In this document: in pieces, positions 46,293 through 58,135 of the stretch
How positions within the stretch are numbered: the first letter of the stretch is position 1
Layout of the letters: every line of letters starts with the position of its first letter
DNA from: Aphrophora alni
Taxonomy: Eukaryota > Arthropoda > Insecta > Hemiptera > Aphrophoridae
Length of the DNA stretch: 64,000 nucleotides
Reading direction: 5' to 3'
NCBI GenBank assembly: GCA_963513935.1
Contig: OY740769.1
Coordinates: 68,716,984 to 68,780,983 of the forward strand
Notes under the pieces: generated by a model
What the model saw: only the letters and a program-made list of their open reading frames with translations
What the model was told of the DNA's origin: nothing
Databases searched by the model: none
Position numbers and translations under genes: made by a program

Positions 46293-49200
46293 ATGAAACG
46301 ATCAGCACACCAGTCTCCAATAAATGAAAATACAGTTAAACATTTATTAGAAAAGGAATCTCCTTCGCTTGATGACACTGGTACAAGTAGTAGTTCAGAG
46401 ATTGAAGATGACACTGATAGCGACCAAAAATATGATGACGATTGTGAACATAACCCTAAAAAGGGTAAGAAATATTTTCAATTTCTTTAGATGTAGTGTT
46501 TAGCCTAATATATTTGTATTATTATATCTTTCATGTTTACATATTTCACCACCCCCTTCTTTTCAATCCCAATATCTCTGACGATGTTGTTCAATCATTT
46601 CAAATAAGATCTATAGACACTGCAAAATTAAAATTTGTTACAAACTGTACAGCTTAAAGTTTTTTTTACTTATTATTATTTATTTATTTTTTGTAGTAAA
46701 ATTCTAAAATTTTAGAAAATGTAAGGCCCTTTGTTTTTTCCTACCTCAAGTTTAAAAAATAAAATTGAGAGCTGCTTTTATACACGGTTAGCCACAATTT
46801 GTAAAATAATATCATAAAATTATAATTAGGCCTACGTACACAGTTCTCAAAAATTTGATTAGATTTGTGTACATATAGGCTAGATAATTTAAGTTTGATT
46901 ACGAGTTTTCATAATTTTTCAAAGAAATTAATGTAACCCCTCCCTTTTTAACATTTCTTTAAACTTGTAGGCATGATAAATGGTTTGGGAAAAAGACAGT
47001 AAAAAATTATGAAAATATAATAAAGCTTTTTTTTTAACTTATTAATTTCACTACGAGAAAATAAAACAAATAGACTTAATGTTTCTAATCGCCAAATGGT
47101 TAACTCAAATTTTTTGTATGTTAGACAATATACGCTATCCTTAAACCTTTTGATATTTATAAAATCAATCAAATCATTTAAACCGACAGCATAAAAGTAG
47201 TTCCTTTTCGTGTTGGAAAATGTTTATACTATGTAAAGCTTTATTATAAAGAGTTCAGTGACGGTTGAATCGGGTATAAGTTTTGATTTAAACTGAAATT
47301 TTGTTTCAATATTTACTCGTACAACATATTATTTTATCATATAAAAATGATACAGCATCACTTGGCATTTAAATTGCCCGTGACCCTGATGGAAAGCACC
47401 ATATGATGCTAAAAGTGGAATTCGTATTTATTGCTCTATTTATTAAATGGTTAGTTGTATTTGTCCAATTTGTCGACAGCCTAGCTTTTAGTATGCTACT
47501 ATAACTCCTAAATTAAAATATATTTTACTACACTAAGTCTTTTCTTTTTTTAAGGAACCTGCACACGACGCCTTTTTCAAGAGACTTCTTATGATGAAAA
47601 TCCATCTTCACCGAAACATAAGAAATCTCCACGGCTAGAATGTTCATCAGGTAAGAATTAAAATTATTAGATTTTGATAAAGCAAAACAATAATTTATTG
47701 CAAAAATATTATTTCTTTTTATTATCACTTCATGTTTGTGATATTTTCATATTTCACATTCGATTGCGGGCCCTGTAACCAGTATCAGCCCCACCCCCTT
47801 ATGTTCGCGTGCTATTCTATGTTTCAAAAATTACATGGTAATTTTTTAACTCTTTGCAAATTTTATTTAAACTGATAATTCATAATAAGGAACAATTAAG
47901 CCTATCAGTTCAATCTAAAAACCAAACTTTATTGACAAAATTATTGCAAACATAAATTAAAGTAAATCATTCACTTTTATTTTACTGAAAGTGCATTTCC
48001 ATTTTGAGATTGATTTCCCTTACTGACCAAGATTAAAATTCAAGTTGACAAAATAATAAGATTATGAAAAAGTTAGAAGCTAATTAATTAAAATGTTTTG
48101 AAGTGTTTAATACTCTTATAACAGAAAACTTACTTTGATGTTTGATAGTCTATTTAGTCATAGCTTTCTTTTCACTAAAATCATTAATAATCTAGAATTA
48201 ATATTATTTTACTAAACTTTGACTTTGTAATAATTATATATTTGAATTTTTAATCTATGATCCGATGAAAAATATTCTGCAATAAATATTTTAAAAAAAA
48301 CAAAAAAACAGGGCTTGTCCCGGGCCTTGTAACCCGAGTTGCACCAGCAAAACCCTTGTGGGGGCCATGTGGCTCCACCGAAATCGCGTCCATCCCATCC
48401 CACACCTTGTGTTTCCTTTTGCCCATACCGGTCTAATGTAACCATAGCAGCAAAGAGCAACGTTATTAACTTTTGAAAAATATCTCTAATAATGCAGAGT
48501 ATATGTCCGGCCCGTCCAAGTACAAGCCAGACATAATACAAGAAAGGTTTGTGTTGTCTAACAACTAAGTACCTATATTGATTAATTTTTTTTTGTTTTT
48601 TCAGTTCAGGCTGTAAGCTGCAATGATCTAGAAAATTGTAGACAAATAGCAAGAAGCATTTTAGATTCTCCTCTTTATGATTCGGCTAATGTTCAGTTAA
48701 TCCAATTGCCAAACTCTGAGAATGAAACAACCCAACATATTTTAGCTGGTAAGATAAATATTGAACATATCAAAATATTTATATACATAAAAAATATCAA
48801 TTATTTGTAGACTTTTTACAGTTTAAATTAAAAAAACTGATATAAGATTTTACTTGTGTAATCGCAAAAATATCTCACATTTATCAATGTAATATTTATT
48901 TTATATCAGAATTTGCTATTTTCCCCTTTTTATTTACCTTTTTTCTTAGCAAAAAACATTTTAGATTCTTCTTTTTGTGACTTTACTAATGTGTTCAGTC
49001 AATGCAATTGACAAAATCTAAAAATGAACAACCCAATTTTTTTTTTAACTGGTAAATTGAATAATGAACTTTCATTAAAGTTGTTATTTATTACAGGGTT
49101 ATTTTTAGCTCAACTATCTATTTTTTTATTGTTTTAAATCATCTTATTTACTCTTATTTGAGGTAATACAGTAAGTAAAAATCTATCATTACCTAACTTA

Positions 49201-52200
49201 GAAATAAACACTGGAATAATATCAATGCAACATCATTGACTGATTGAAATTTCAACATTATCATGTGTTTATTTTGTATATTTTGTTAAATGACATGGTT
49301 GGATAGAGAATAAATATAGCCGATTTTCTGTTTTTATCAGCTATAAGTTAGTCATTTCAACCAGTAAATTTGGTTGCAGTCTTAAATTACTAAAGCTGTT
49401 TGTCTCATTAACAGGTGATCCAAGTGTAACCAGAAAACAAATTGACTCAGAACTGAACATTTTAAAAGAAATGAAATCGATGGACCAAAAGGCCGGCCGA
49501 ACTAGTGCTGCTCGCCGTAAACTAAAGAAAATTAAAATTCTACAAAATTTAATTGATAAAGTCAACCGAGGGGAACCAGTTGAGTTACCCAAGCTCACCC
49601 CTACAAAAGAAAACAACCAGGTAACTTGTTGGACTGAATTAATTAAATATTTCCAGCTGTTTAAAGTTATGTGTTATTTATTTTGTTGTAAAGTGTATTC
49701 ACACTATATTTGGATGTTATGTGCACTTTAAATAATACGTAAAAAATATTTATACAGTACATATAAATTTATTATATTATTAGGGCCTATTTATTTATGT
49801 TTATCACTGGCCAAAATAATGACAAAACAAAATTTGTTAAAAAATGCCACATTGGTAGTGAATGATATAACTTGTTTCTCTTAAATATTTTTGTTTTACA
49901 TGCGTTTTTCATAGGTAACTATCAAAATGTTTGTGTTATGCTGTACATTATTATTACAATGTGTATAAATATATAGGTTCATGAATAAAAAAGATTATTT
50001 TAATAGCTATAAAATGATCTTTTTTTTTTAATTAAAAGAAGGTTTAATCTCTACTATTTCATGTATACGTCTACATGTAAGGGTATGTAATCAACAGGCC
50101 ACTGAGTGTATGCTCAATTTAGACCAGTGAGTGTTTGATAAATCTGGCCAAACGGACAACAATTTTTGTTGAACAATGGGCGAAGACTAATCTTGGCTAA
50201 AGGTGTAAAGAGCATAGACTAATAGGATTGTTGGTTAATATACCACATCATTCAGTATGAAACCAACTTATATACTTAGTTGAGGGGAAAATAGTGAATA
50301 GGCCAAGGGTGTATGCAATAGTATAGACCAAGGGACTAATAACTATTATTTGCCCAACTATGTGTAAATGTTTCTGATCTGTTTTGGTGTTTATTGTTAA
50401 GGGTCTGCAGTGCATAGATCTGAATTAACATATCACCCGTTAGAATAATGTTAAACAGTGTTAAATAAGAACAGTTATAACGCTGCCATTTTTTAACACA
50501 GAATTATCGTTGATAGCTCATCTTAAATGTCGGGGGGGGGGGGAAATATATTTTCCTGTTTTAGAATTTTTCTGGGGAAACAAATAGAACCACAAAAAAG
50601 TGAAGAATCTTTCCCTTTCTTTTAAATACAGTATAACGATTTTTCAAAAACTTAATACGAATTTTCTTAATTTTCTAATACTTAAATAACTGTTCTTAAA
50701 AATGGCACCATAAAAAATTTAACATTGTTCCTATGGGCGAGAATGCTCACGGAATTATATGTATTGCAGAGCCTTAAATGTCTTATACAATTACGAGACA
50801 TCTCAGCACCCAATTTACTGAGAATTACCGATCCGAAGTATTAAAATAAATAGAAACTTGCATGAAAGCCAGCTCATATTATACAGAGTGTCTTAGGAGT
50901 TTTGTAAAAAAACTTCTAGGATGTGTTCTATTGGTAAAAATAAAGAAAGAAGTTACAATAAATTAAATTATCTCTCACTAATTAATTATACTTCTAGAAC
51001 TCATTCTTAATTACAATGGTAAAACAAAATAATATAAATAACTCAATTTTCAGGAACTAGAAAAGAAATTAATTTACTTTAAAGAATGATAAGAAAATCC
51101 TTAATAATGTTTACAACTTTTGATTATTAGTCTTAAATATTTATTACAATGTAATTGTATCTTGGGGTTAGGTTGACGTGCTGGCTTTCATCGACGTATA
51201 TTATACACAGGATATTGTATATATAATATATAGTCTACAGTGTATATATATATATATATATATTAACAATTTTCAGATTGAAGATTAGGTTTAAGCTAAG
51301 GTGAGAAAAAGTTAGAGAATTTTGTTATTTAAATTTGAAATTGTTCAACTTTCCTGATATAAAAATTGTACTTAGAGTCACTAGGCATAGCCTACACAGT
51401 TTATCTGTTCAAAGTTCAATTTTCATGTTTACTTTTTTTCACTAAGTAATATTATACCTAGATATCAATATATGTATATATACTTGTCAATCCATCTTGC
51501 AACTATTTTGATGTCTCTACGACGCGTTTCGGGAACAAGTTCCCATCTTCTGGTTTAAATATATTCACTCACTTGTGAGCATGTCAATATCAAAAGTCGA
51601 CATTAACAAAGTTCACAAAATTCACAATAATGTAGACATATCAAGATAAAAATGTAAATTAAATTAAAACCCGCAAAGATATAAACTGTTAGATTTGAAC
51701 TGTAATTGTTCATTAAGGAGTGCACTATTCTGTTGTAAACTAGCCCAATAAATTTCAAAATCTTCCAATGCATTCATCAGACGACGTTTGTTACATAAAT
51801 GCATAAGGGTTAAATTTGCAGAAAGATCCTCGTAACTATGGTTGTTATCAATTAAATGTATGACGTATTTCGAATTGTTTTTGGTGATATCTTTTTTTGG
51901 TAGGTGTTCTTTGAATTTCCTGCCAGTTTGCCCTATATAAAACTTATCGCAATCGCTACATGTTAGTTTATAAACGCCACTTTGATTTTCAATGGTTTTT
52001 GCGGACTTTGGCTGTAGCAGTTTATTTATGTTGTTATGTGTTTTGAAAGATACATTCGAGTTAATTTTCTTAAATGTGTTTTCAAATAGGTGGGCAATAA
52101 ATTTGTGTACTCTGCAGAAATTAACTTTACAGGTTTGGCTATTGTTTCGTTATTACTCCTTCTGTTCAAATGTTTGAGGACCAATTTATCAATGATTGTA

Positions 52201-55186
52201 GTATTGTATCTATTCTGACTTGCAATGCACTTTACGGTGTTCAATTCTTCACGATAATCAAGTTCATCCATGGGTATTGTTATTAGCCAGTGTATGAATT
52301 AATTAAATGCTGCCATTTTCTGTAACCACGGATGGAATGAGTCAGAATGAATCACTACATTAGGTCAGAATATACATTAAGTTTTCTATATATCAAACTA
52401 TATATTCGAATCTAACAGTTTATTCAACACCACAATGTCTGTATGTGGACCCGGAAACATGATCGACGAAGATGATAACGGGCATTCTAAAACAGTTGAC
52501 GTCTGACAGCCGTACTGGGAACATGGCTACCGCCCGTTATACTTTTTATACCTTTGATTCGTTCTATGTTCGTGTATCCATATATTATAATAATTTATCT
52601 CTTTGTGTGCTTTAATTCAATTTACATTTTTATCTTGATATGTGTACATTATTGTGAATTTTGTGAACTTTGTTAATGTGTTGTACCGACTTTTGATACT
52701 GACGTGGTCACATGTGAGTGAATATATTTAAACCTGAAGATGGGAACGTGTTCCCGAAACGCGTCGTAGAGACATCAAAATAGTTGCAATACGGATTGAC
52801 AAGTATATATACATATATTGATATCTAGGTATAATACTACTTAGTGTAACACCATTGCAACTGGATACTATAAAATGATTTACTGTTTATATAGGTACCC
52901 AACAATGAACTTGAAACTTGCGGCTTTTCTTTCATTACAACAGAGCATCCAAACGAAATTACCGTGAGTAGAGAAATTGAAGAAAACATGACACATCCGG
53001 CATTAAGCACATGCAAACAAATTATAAGAAAAGAAAACTATTGCATTATTTGTAAGAAATCTGTCAAAGAATTTTGTAAACATTTTGAAAATGTTCATAA
53101 GTATACACCAGAAGGATTAAAACTTAATGAATTAAATAAATTAACAGACAAAGCTTTAAGAAAGAAACTCAAAACAGAAATAACAGACTTATTGAGAAAG
53201 AAAGGAAATGCAGAACTAACCAAATTAAATGTCAGTAAGTCTTTATTAGATAAAGAATTGGCTGATATAATACCAGTAAAGCGGTCAACAAAAAATGTTG
53301 CAAATGTAACTAATATGGTACAGTGTGCCCATTGTGAGGGTTATTATAAGCGGAGAAAATTTTCACAACATTTACACCTATGTAAGAACTTTTTGAAGTT
53401 TCAATTAAATAATTGTAACAATATTCAAGGAAATGATGCTTTGAAAAAGCATGCTTTGCCTGTCATTACCAGTGTTGAAGGTGCAAGTACACAACTCATG
53501 AAAGAAGTATTAACTAACATGAAACCTCGTGAAACTAAAGATGTCGCCCTGAAAGATCCATTGATCATGAAATATGCTTCAGAATTTCATAAGACTAGGA
53601 GAGCTCCTTTTCAAAAAAACTACATTTCTCGGGTCATTACAGACTTAGCCAGAATTTTAATGAGAATGAAGGAAATTGTAGGTGAAGAAATTACATGTTT
53701 AGAAGATGTGTTTAACCCTGCACATTTTAGCAAGCTAGTTGACTGTATTCTAGCTGAAGGTGGTTACGATAGTGAAAACAGCACGGTCAATAAATGTGGC
53801 TTAGCTAACCGTATCAGGAGTCACATTAAAGGGGCAGCAGAAACAGCCAAACGATTTGCTGCAGAAACCGAGCATGTAGAATGGTCTTTACAAAAAACAA
53901 CCAAACGGAAAATGATCAAGCATTTTTTGGAAATTTTAAAGGAAAAATGGGCGAATGAAGTGGGCCGGATATTTGACGAAGCAGTGAAAATGTCCCGATC
54001 GGAAAAAGATAAAAAGCTTGCAGCAGAGGAAGATATCGTAAAGACCTGCGAGTATGTGTGTTCAAGATATAATAAAGTGATTGCAGAAGTAGACAATGCA
54101 CAGTCTGGATCTGTGTGTAAGCAAGGAAGTTACAACAATTTATTAGATTTACTTGTAACACACATAATGTGTTTGATAAGAAGGAGACCGGTCGACTTCA
54201 AGCGAGGACTCAATTTACACTACCAAAAAATTGACGAACAAGAAGATCTCATAACAGAGGTAAAAAATAGTAAATATATGCAAATTTCTGAGGAAGACAT
54301 TAAAATGTGCAATAAATTTAAAATTTTTTATGTACCAGGGAAAGGGTGGAAGGAGTTGGTCCCCATTGCACTTACAAGAATTATGAGAAAAGCTATGGAT
54401 TGTTTACAAAGGAATAAAAAGCATGTTGGCATTACATCACAAATGCTTTTTATCCGGGCAAGAGAAATGCCAGTGAATCCCAGAGAAAGTATGAGAAAAA
54501 TTACCAAACATTTAAAATTAAAGAAACCGCTAGATATGAGCGGTAATGGGCTAAGGCATCACGCTGGTACGTGGAGTAAGCTACACTCTTCCCACCCACA
54601 GTACCAGGACTACCTGGCAAGTGCGCTGGGTCATACCCTCCATATACACAAGTTGCATTATGAAATGCCTACGAGCATATTGCAAAAGCTAATAGTTTGC
54701 CCGGTACTGCACAATATGACCAAACCAAGTTCAAGTTGTGACAAAAATAGTGAAGAAGATGTTGATAATACTCCATTGACAGCAGCTAGAAATGATCAGG
54801 CTCAAGAACAATCATCTACAGTTGATTTTACAAGAACACCAGGAAATGAATTTGCTGCTGTTGAAACCGACAACACATCAGATGATAGTGGCTCAGAAAG
54901 AGTACCTGAGAAGAGGTTAAAAGTTATCCATAGGTATCGATGGACTGATGAAGAAAAAATGATTATATATAGTGCTTTTGGAAAAAATATTCTGCAAAAA
55001 AATATGGTTTCAAGAAGCGAGATTGCCAAATTATTGAAAAACAACCCAACTCTGTTCAAAACAAGGTCGATAGACTCGGTTGTTACGTTTGTAAATAATA
55101 AGATTTTAAGGAAGCAAAAGAATGTCACACCTGAGGTTAACAGATACCTTTCTACTCATAGAAAACTAACAAATGTACCCATTTAA
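46293..55186 (+). CDS. Crypton-like tyrosine recombinase protein with zinc fingers and SANT-like domain, five exons
   Basis: Exons are 46,260-46,464 (ATG 46,293), 47,555-47,650, 48,605-48,748, 49,415-49,620 and 52,895-55,186. All introns are GT-AG, phases run 1,1,1,0 without a stop, and the product is 969 residues. Residues 1-206 are Ser/acidic-rich and basic, with a coiled-coil-like stretch (SELNILKEMKSMDQKAGRTS). In exon 5 come two zinc-finger-like motifs (CIICKK...HFENVH; CAHC...HLHLC), then a tyrosine recombinase domain: IRRRPVDF (Arg at about 635-637), GNGLRHH (Arg760), LGH (His786) and LHYEMP (Tyr795), with the nine-residue His-Tyr spacing of phage integrases. A Myb/SANT-like RYRWTDEEK...FKTRSIDSVVTFV domain ends it. 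The layout resembles Crypton-derived genes. Introns and full integrity suggest a domesticated host gene, which is inference; an upstream 5' UTR exon is likely. Confidence 0.88.
46465..47554 (+). other. Intron 1 of the recombinase gene
   Basis: Donor GGTAAGA at 46,465 and acceptor TTTTTTTAAG ending at 47,554. AT-rich, no inserted element recognised. Confidence 0.8.
47651..48604 (+). other. Intron 2 with a GC-rich insert
   Basis: Donor CAG/GTAAGAA at 47,651 and acceptor TTTTTTCAG ending at 48,604. Positions about 48,290-48,545 form a GC-rich island beginning next to an A-rich stretch, opposite in character to the flanks; minus-strand reading gives a 146-codon frame with a Gly/Trp-rich middle of unknown origin. 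It looks like an inserted retroposed sequence, oriented minus with an A/T tail. Confidence 0.6.
48749..49414 (+). other. Intron 3 with relic copy of exon 3
   Basis: Donor CTG/GTAAGA at 48,749 and acceptor ATTAACAG ending at 49,414. Positions 48,948-49,070 are a decayed copy of the end of exon 3 and its donor region (AAACATTTTAGATTCTTCTT against AAGCATTTTAGATTCTCCTC), with a frame-breaking base change, so the gene once underwent a small internal duplication. Confidence 0.75.
49621..51440 (+). other. Intron 4, part left of the Penelope-like element
   Basis: Donor CAG/GTAACTTG at 49,621; the intron continues to the acceptor TTTATATAG ending at 52,894. AT-rich, with a G-run at 50,531-50,541, the dispersed repeat at 50,886 and a TA run near 51,241; no other gene seen. 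Confidence 0.7.
50886..50945. repeat. Dispersed repeat copy
   Basis: GAGTGTCTTAGGAGTTTTGT through GATGTGTTCTATTGG matches 45,063-45,125. TACAGRGTGTCTY-type ends are common at ends of small insect transposons; the family is unnamed here. Confidence 0.5.
51515..51553 (-). ncRNA. Hammerhead ribozyme motif, left pseudo-LTR (core mutated)
   Basis: The minus-strand copy keeps stem II, GAAAC and the cleavage-site segment, but the core reads CAGAAGA instead of CTGAAGA, which should abolish cleavage. Confidence 0.65.
51664..52271 (-). pseudogene. Penelope-like GIY-YIG endonuclease region (frameshifted)
   Basis: The first part (about 52,271 to 52,080) reads YREELNTVKCIASQNRYNTT and similar, then the frame shifts near 52,080. 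From about 52,095 to the TAA at 51,664 a second frame carries the nuclease core: GVYKLTCSDCDKFYIGQTGR, then FKEHL, a KYVIHLIDNNHS segment and LEDFEIYWA. GIY and YIG elements are both visible (GVY and FYIG). This endonuclease nicks target DNA for Penelope retrotransposition. It is broken by the frameshift and by loss of the upstream RT. Confidence 0.85.
52734..52766 (+). ncRNA. Hammerhead ribozyme motif, right pseudo-LTR
   Basis: Core CTGAAGA at 52,734-52,740, stem II GGGAAC/GTTCCC (52,742-52,755, loop GT), GAAAC at 52,756-52,760, minimal stem III with GC loop and GU-C, and predicted cleavage after C52,765. Stem I is only about two base pairs, as in Penelope-type minimal hammerheads thought to act as dimers. 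All conserved core bases are present. Confidence 0.75.
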
Positions 55187-57309
55187 ATCTAAAAATCTAG
55201 AAGATAATTTTTTGTAACATTTACCAAAAATTTTGTATTTGTCTTTTTGGGTTTTTGTTTTTTGTTTAAGGTGTTACGCAGGTTGTTTTTTGTTTTATAT
55301 ATAGTAGTATAGTCTTCTTAAATATGTGCCCAGTTATAGGTTCCAAATCCCTGTTATATTCCAACACATTGTATTTTTCTTTTTCCTCACAGTTTGGTTT
55401 TGGTGTTTTGTTTCCTGTTTTTTATATAATCTGATGGTACACAGAAAGCAGCGTATTACATACATTGGCCTCTGTTACAATCAAAGTGAAAACATTAGAA
55501 TGATAAAACATTAGTAAAAACATTGTTCAATTTTTATCTTTTATTTATTAATTAATTTATTAAATTGTTATTATTATAATATTTTTGTTAGTTTTTTTCT
55601 GTCACGATATTAATTATGAAACATATCATGTTTTTAATGTTATTTGTTTCCTACTACAGACGGATTTTAATAGAACCAGTTTTTAACTTAATTTCCAAAT
55701 TTAGGTAAATAACTTTTATAATCTGTTACAATCTGTTTTAAATAACTTTTATAATCTGCTTCTAAATACCTTTAAAATACCAATATAGTTTAATATACTA
55801 ACAAAGTACTAATTAAGTAACATAATTATTTGTGCTCATAAATACTTTCTTTAAAGTTATTTCAAATACAGACATCGTTCAATTTAGTAAAACAGTGCTA
55901 ATGAAGTAGCATAAAACTTTTTGTTCATAAATATACGGTATTGATAATGTTTTCTGTCAACATAGTATCGCACCCGCAGAATAGAGAACTCGCTATTATT
56001 AGAATATTATTTAATATTATTACCAGATTTCGTTATGTTTTATAGGAGTATAATTTTATTTTTTGTTCAATTTGCTGACATCTAATTATTATAACTTAAA
56101 TTATAATAGTATTACAAAATATTTATTTATTTCGCAGCTCGCAAACGGTGTGAGGGACACTAAAAAAAAAATCAAAAATAACTGAGTTTTTTAACTGAGT
56201 TTTCATTAAATCACTTTTACAACAAAAATATTACGTATATAATAACATTCAGTTAAATTTAAAATGTTTATTGGTTATTTTTCACTACCCAATTTCAATA
56301 AAATATTTTTTCTTGTATTACAAAAGTTACTAAAACAATTAGGCTATATCTACGCTATCTGGAATCAGTGCATTACATTTTGGTTTTAAAGTAAGAAGTT
56401 AAATGAATAATTTACCTTTTGCTATAACTAACTGGTGATATTATCAAAGAAAATCTATACTAACAAAACAAAAACTAAATACAGTAATAACTAAGGAATA
56501 AATATAAATTCTTGTATATATTAATTAAATGTAATGAAATTAACATTTTAATCAACTTCAACTGTGTATCTTTCACATAAATGTGGAACTTTTTTAAAAA
56601 CATGATGAGTAAGAATACAATAATCAATATTAACTAGTGGCTGAAATAATGTTTGACCTAATTATTTGTCTTTTTAGCCAATATTTTCAGAATCTTTTAT
56701 GTCACATTATTATAAATCACACGGGTAATAATTAAAATATGAAGTAGGCCTATCTTAATTGTTATACAACAAGCAATGAATGTGCTACCTGTCAATAATT
56801 ATCAAGTTCAAGTAATAAATATTTATACAAATGTCCCTAGAAATTTTGGTACTTACATAAACAACAAAGGTAAAACCAAATTTAAAAAATACTTTATTAT
56901 ATAAAATATAACAAATTAAATTTATTGAGAGTTTACGATGTAAAAAAACTACACTTGAACTAAAATATTAGTTGTGTTATATTTCACTTGTAAAAGGGAG
57001 GAAAAATCATTGTAATAGCTAGTTTTCGTAGTTATTTTAATGTTGAGCAAACTGCTTAAACTTGGACTTTCATTGCCAGTATGTAAAGTTAGTCTTTAAA
57101 GTGGTATAACTTTCGATAAGTAATTCAATTTATACTAACAATAAGAAACTTCAGATTGATTGGGAATATTATTTTCCATCAGGAAATATCCATTTATATA
57201 TATATATAGTCTTCTCGTATTTAACATGTATAACTAATTTTATTATTATGCATTTTTAGGACATTTGCCATCATTTGTGTGTAAAATATCAAACAATTTC
57301 AAACAGAGA
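55187..57309 (+). other. 3' flank of the recombinase gene, AT-rich
   Basis: No gene recognised. A candidate poly(A) signal AATAAA lies near 56,297, rather far from the stop; nearer signals are non-canonical, so the mRNA end cannot be fixed. Confidence 0.4.
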
Positions 57310-58135
57310 ATGTATAACTAAGTTCAAATTTGTAGCAAAATTGTATGTAGACAGCAAACTATACTCTATTTAGAGCGTAAGTACACTTTGAAAAGGTGTT
57401 ATTTAATAAAAATTACTTTTAATTATTTTATTTAACTATGGGAGCAGAGCTATGAACTTCAATTTCAATTAATTTTAAAGTTCCATTTTTGTTTTTAATA
57501 TTTCTTATAATTAATTGTGTGTTATTTCTTATATCCTATGATTTAGATGAAGTCAGTGATGATCTTATGTTACCCCATAAGGAAGAGAAATAAAGTATTT
57601 TTTTTAATTTGTATTAATTTTATTACCTTTAATATTTTCCACAATATGTTAAAAATTGCTTTAAAAATAATAATACTGGGAATGTTTTTTTCCATCAGGA
57701 AATATTCATATATTTATATAGTCTTCTCGTATTTAACATGTATAACTAAGTTCAAATTTGTAGCAAAATTGTATGTAGACAGCAAACCATACTCTATTTA
57801 GAGCGTAAGTACACTTTGAAAAGGTGTTATTTAATAAAAATTACTTTTAATTATTTTATTTAACTATGGAAGCAGAGCTATGAACTTCAATTTCAATTAA
57901 TTTTAAAGTATCATTATTGTTTTTAATATTTCTTATAATTGTGTGTTATTTCTTATATCCTATGATCTAGATGAAGTCAGTATTGATCTTATGTTACCTC
58001 CATAAGGAAGAGAAATAAAGTTTTTTTTTTAAATCTGTATTAATTTTATGTCAGTATTGGTCATTAAGTTGCCCCCCCCCCCCATAAGAAAGTGAAATAA
58101 AGTATTATTTAAAAAAAGTCTGTTAATTTTATTAC
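57310..58135. repeat. Tandem duplication, about 430-bp period, with partial third copy
   Basis: 57,310-57,625 and 57,738-58,045 share long near-identical stretches (ATTTAGAGCGTAAGTACACT, AAGGTGTTATTTAATAAAAA, and ATGAAGTCAGT...GAAGAGAAATAAAG). A shorter third piece (about 58,050-58,135) repeats the end of the unit around a C-run. A short upstream relic (GTCTTCTCGTATTTAACATG at about 57,209) shows the duplication had a larger original extent. Confidence 0.85.

Larger units (their letters stand above)
51441..52849 (-). mobile_element. Penelope-like element with inverted pseudo-LTRs, in intron 4
   Basis: Arms at 51,441-51,661 and 52,617-52,849 are inverted copies about 220 bp long and nearly identical, both ending in GGTATAATA-type sequence. 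Between them, minus strand, lies the 3' part of a Penelope-type ORF with GIY-YIG endonuclease. Pseudo-LTRs in inverted orientation and a hammerhead in each are typical of this class. The reverse transcriptase region is missing, so the copy is 5'-truncated and dead. Confidence 0.85.

Noticed and set aside
48212..48652. 146-residue minus-strand gene
   Set aside because: It overlaps exon 3 of the spliced gene and its middle is a GC-rich insert; no start context or splice evidence.
52026..52271. Independent 81-residue host protein inside intron 4
   Set aside because: It matches the region before the GIY-YIG domain of Penelope-like elements and continues in another frame after a frameshift.
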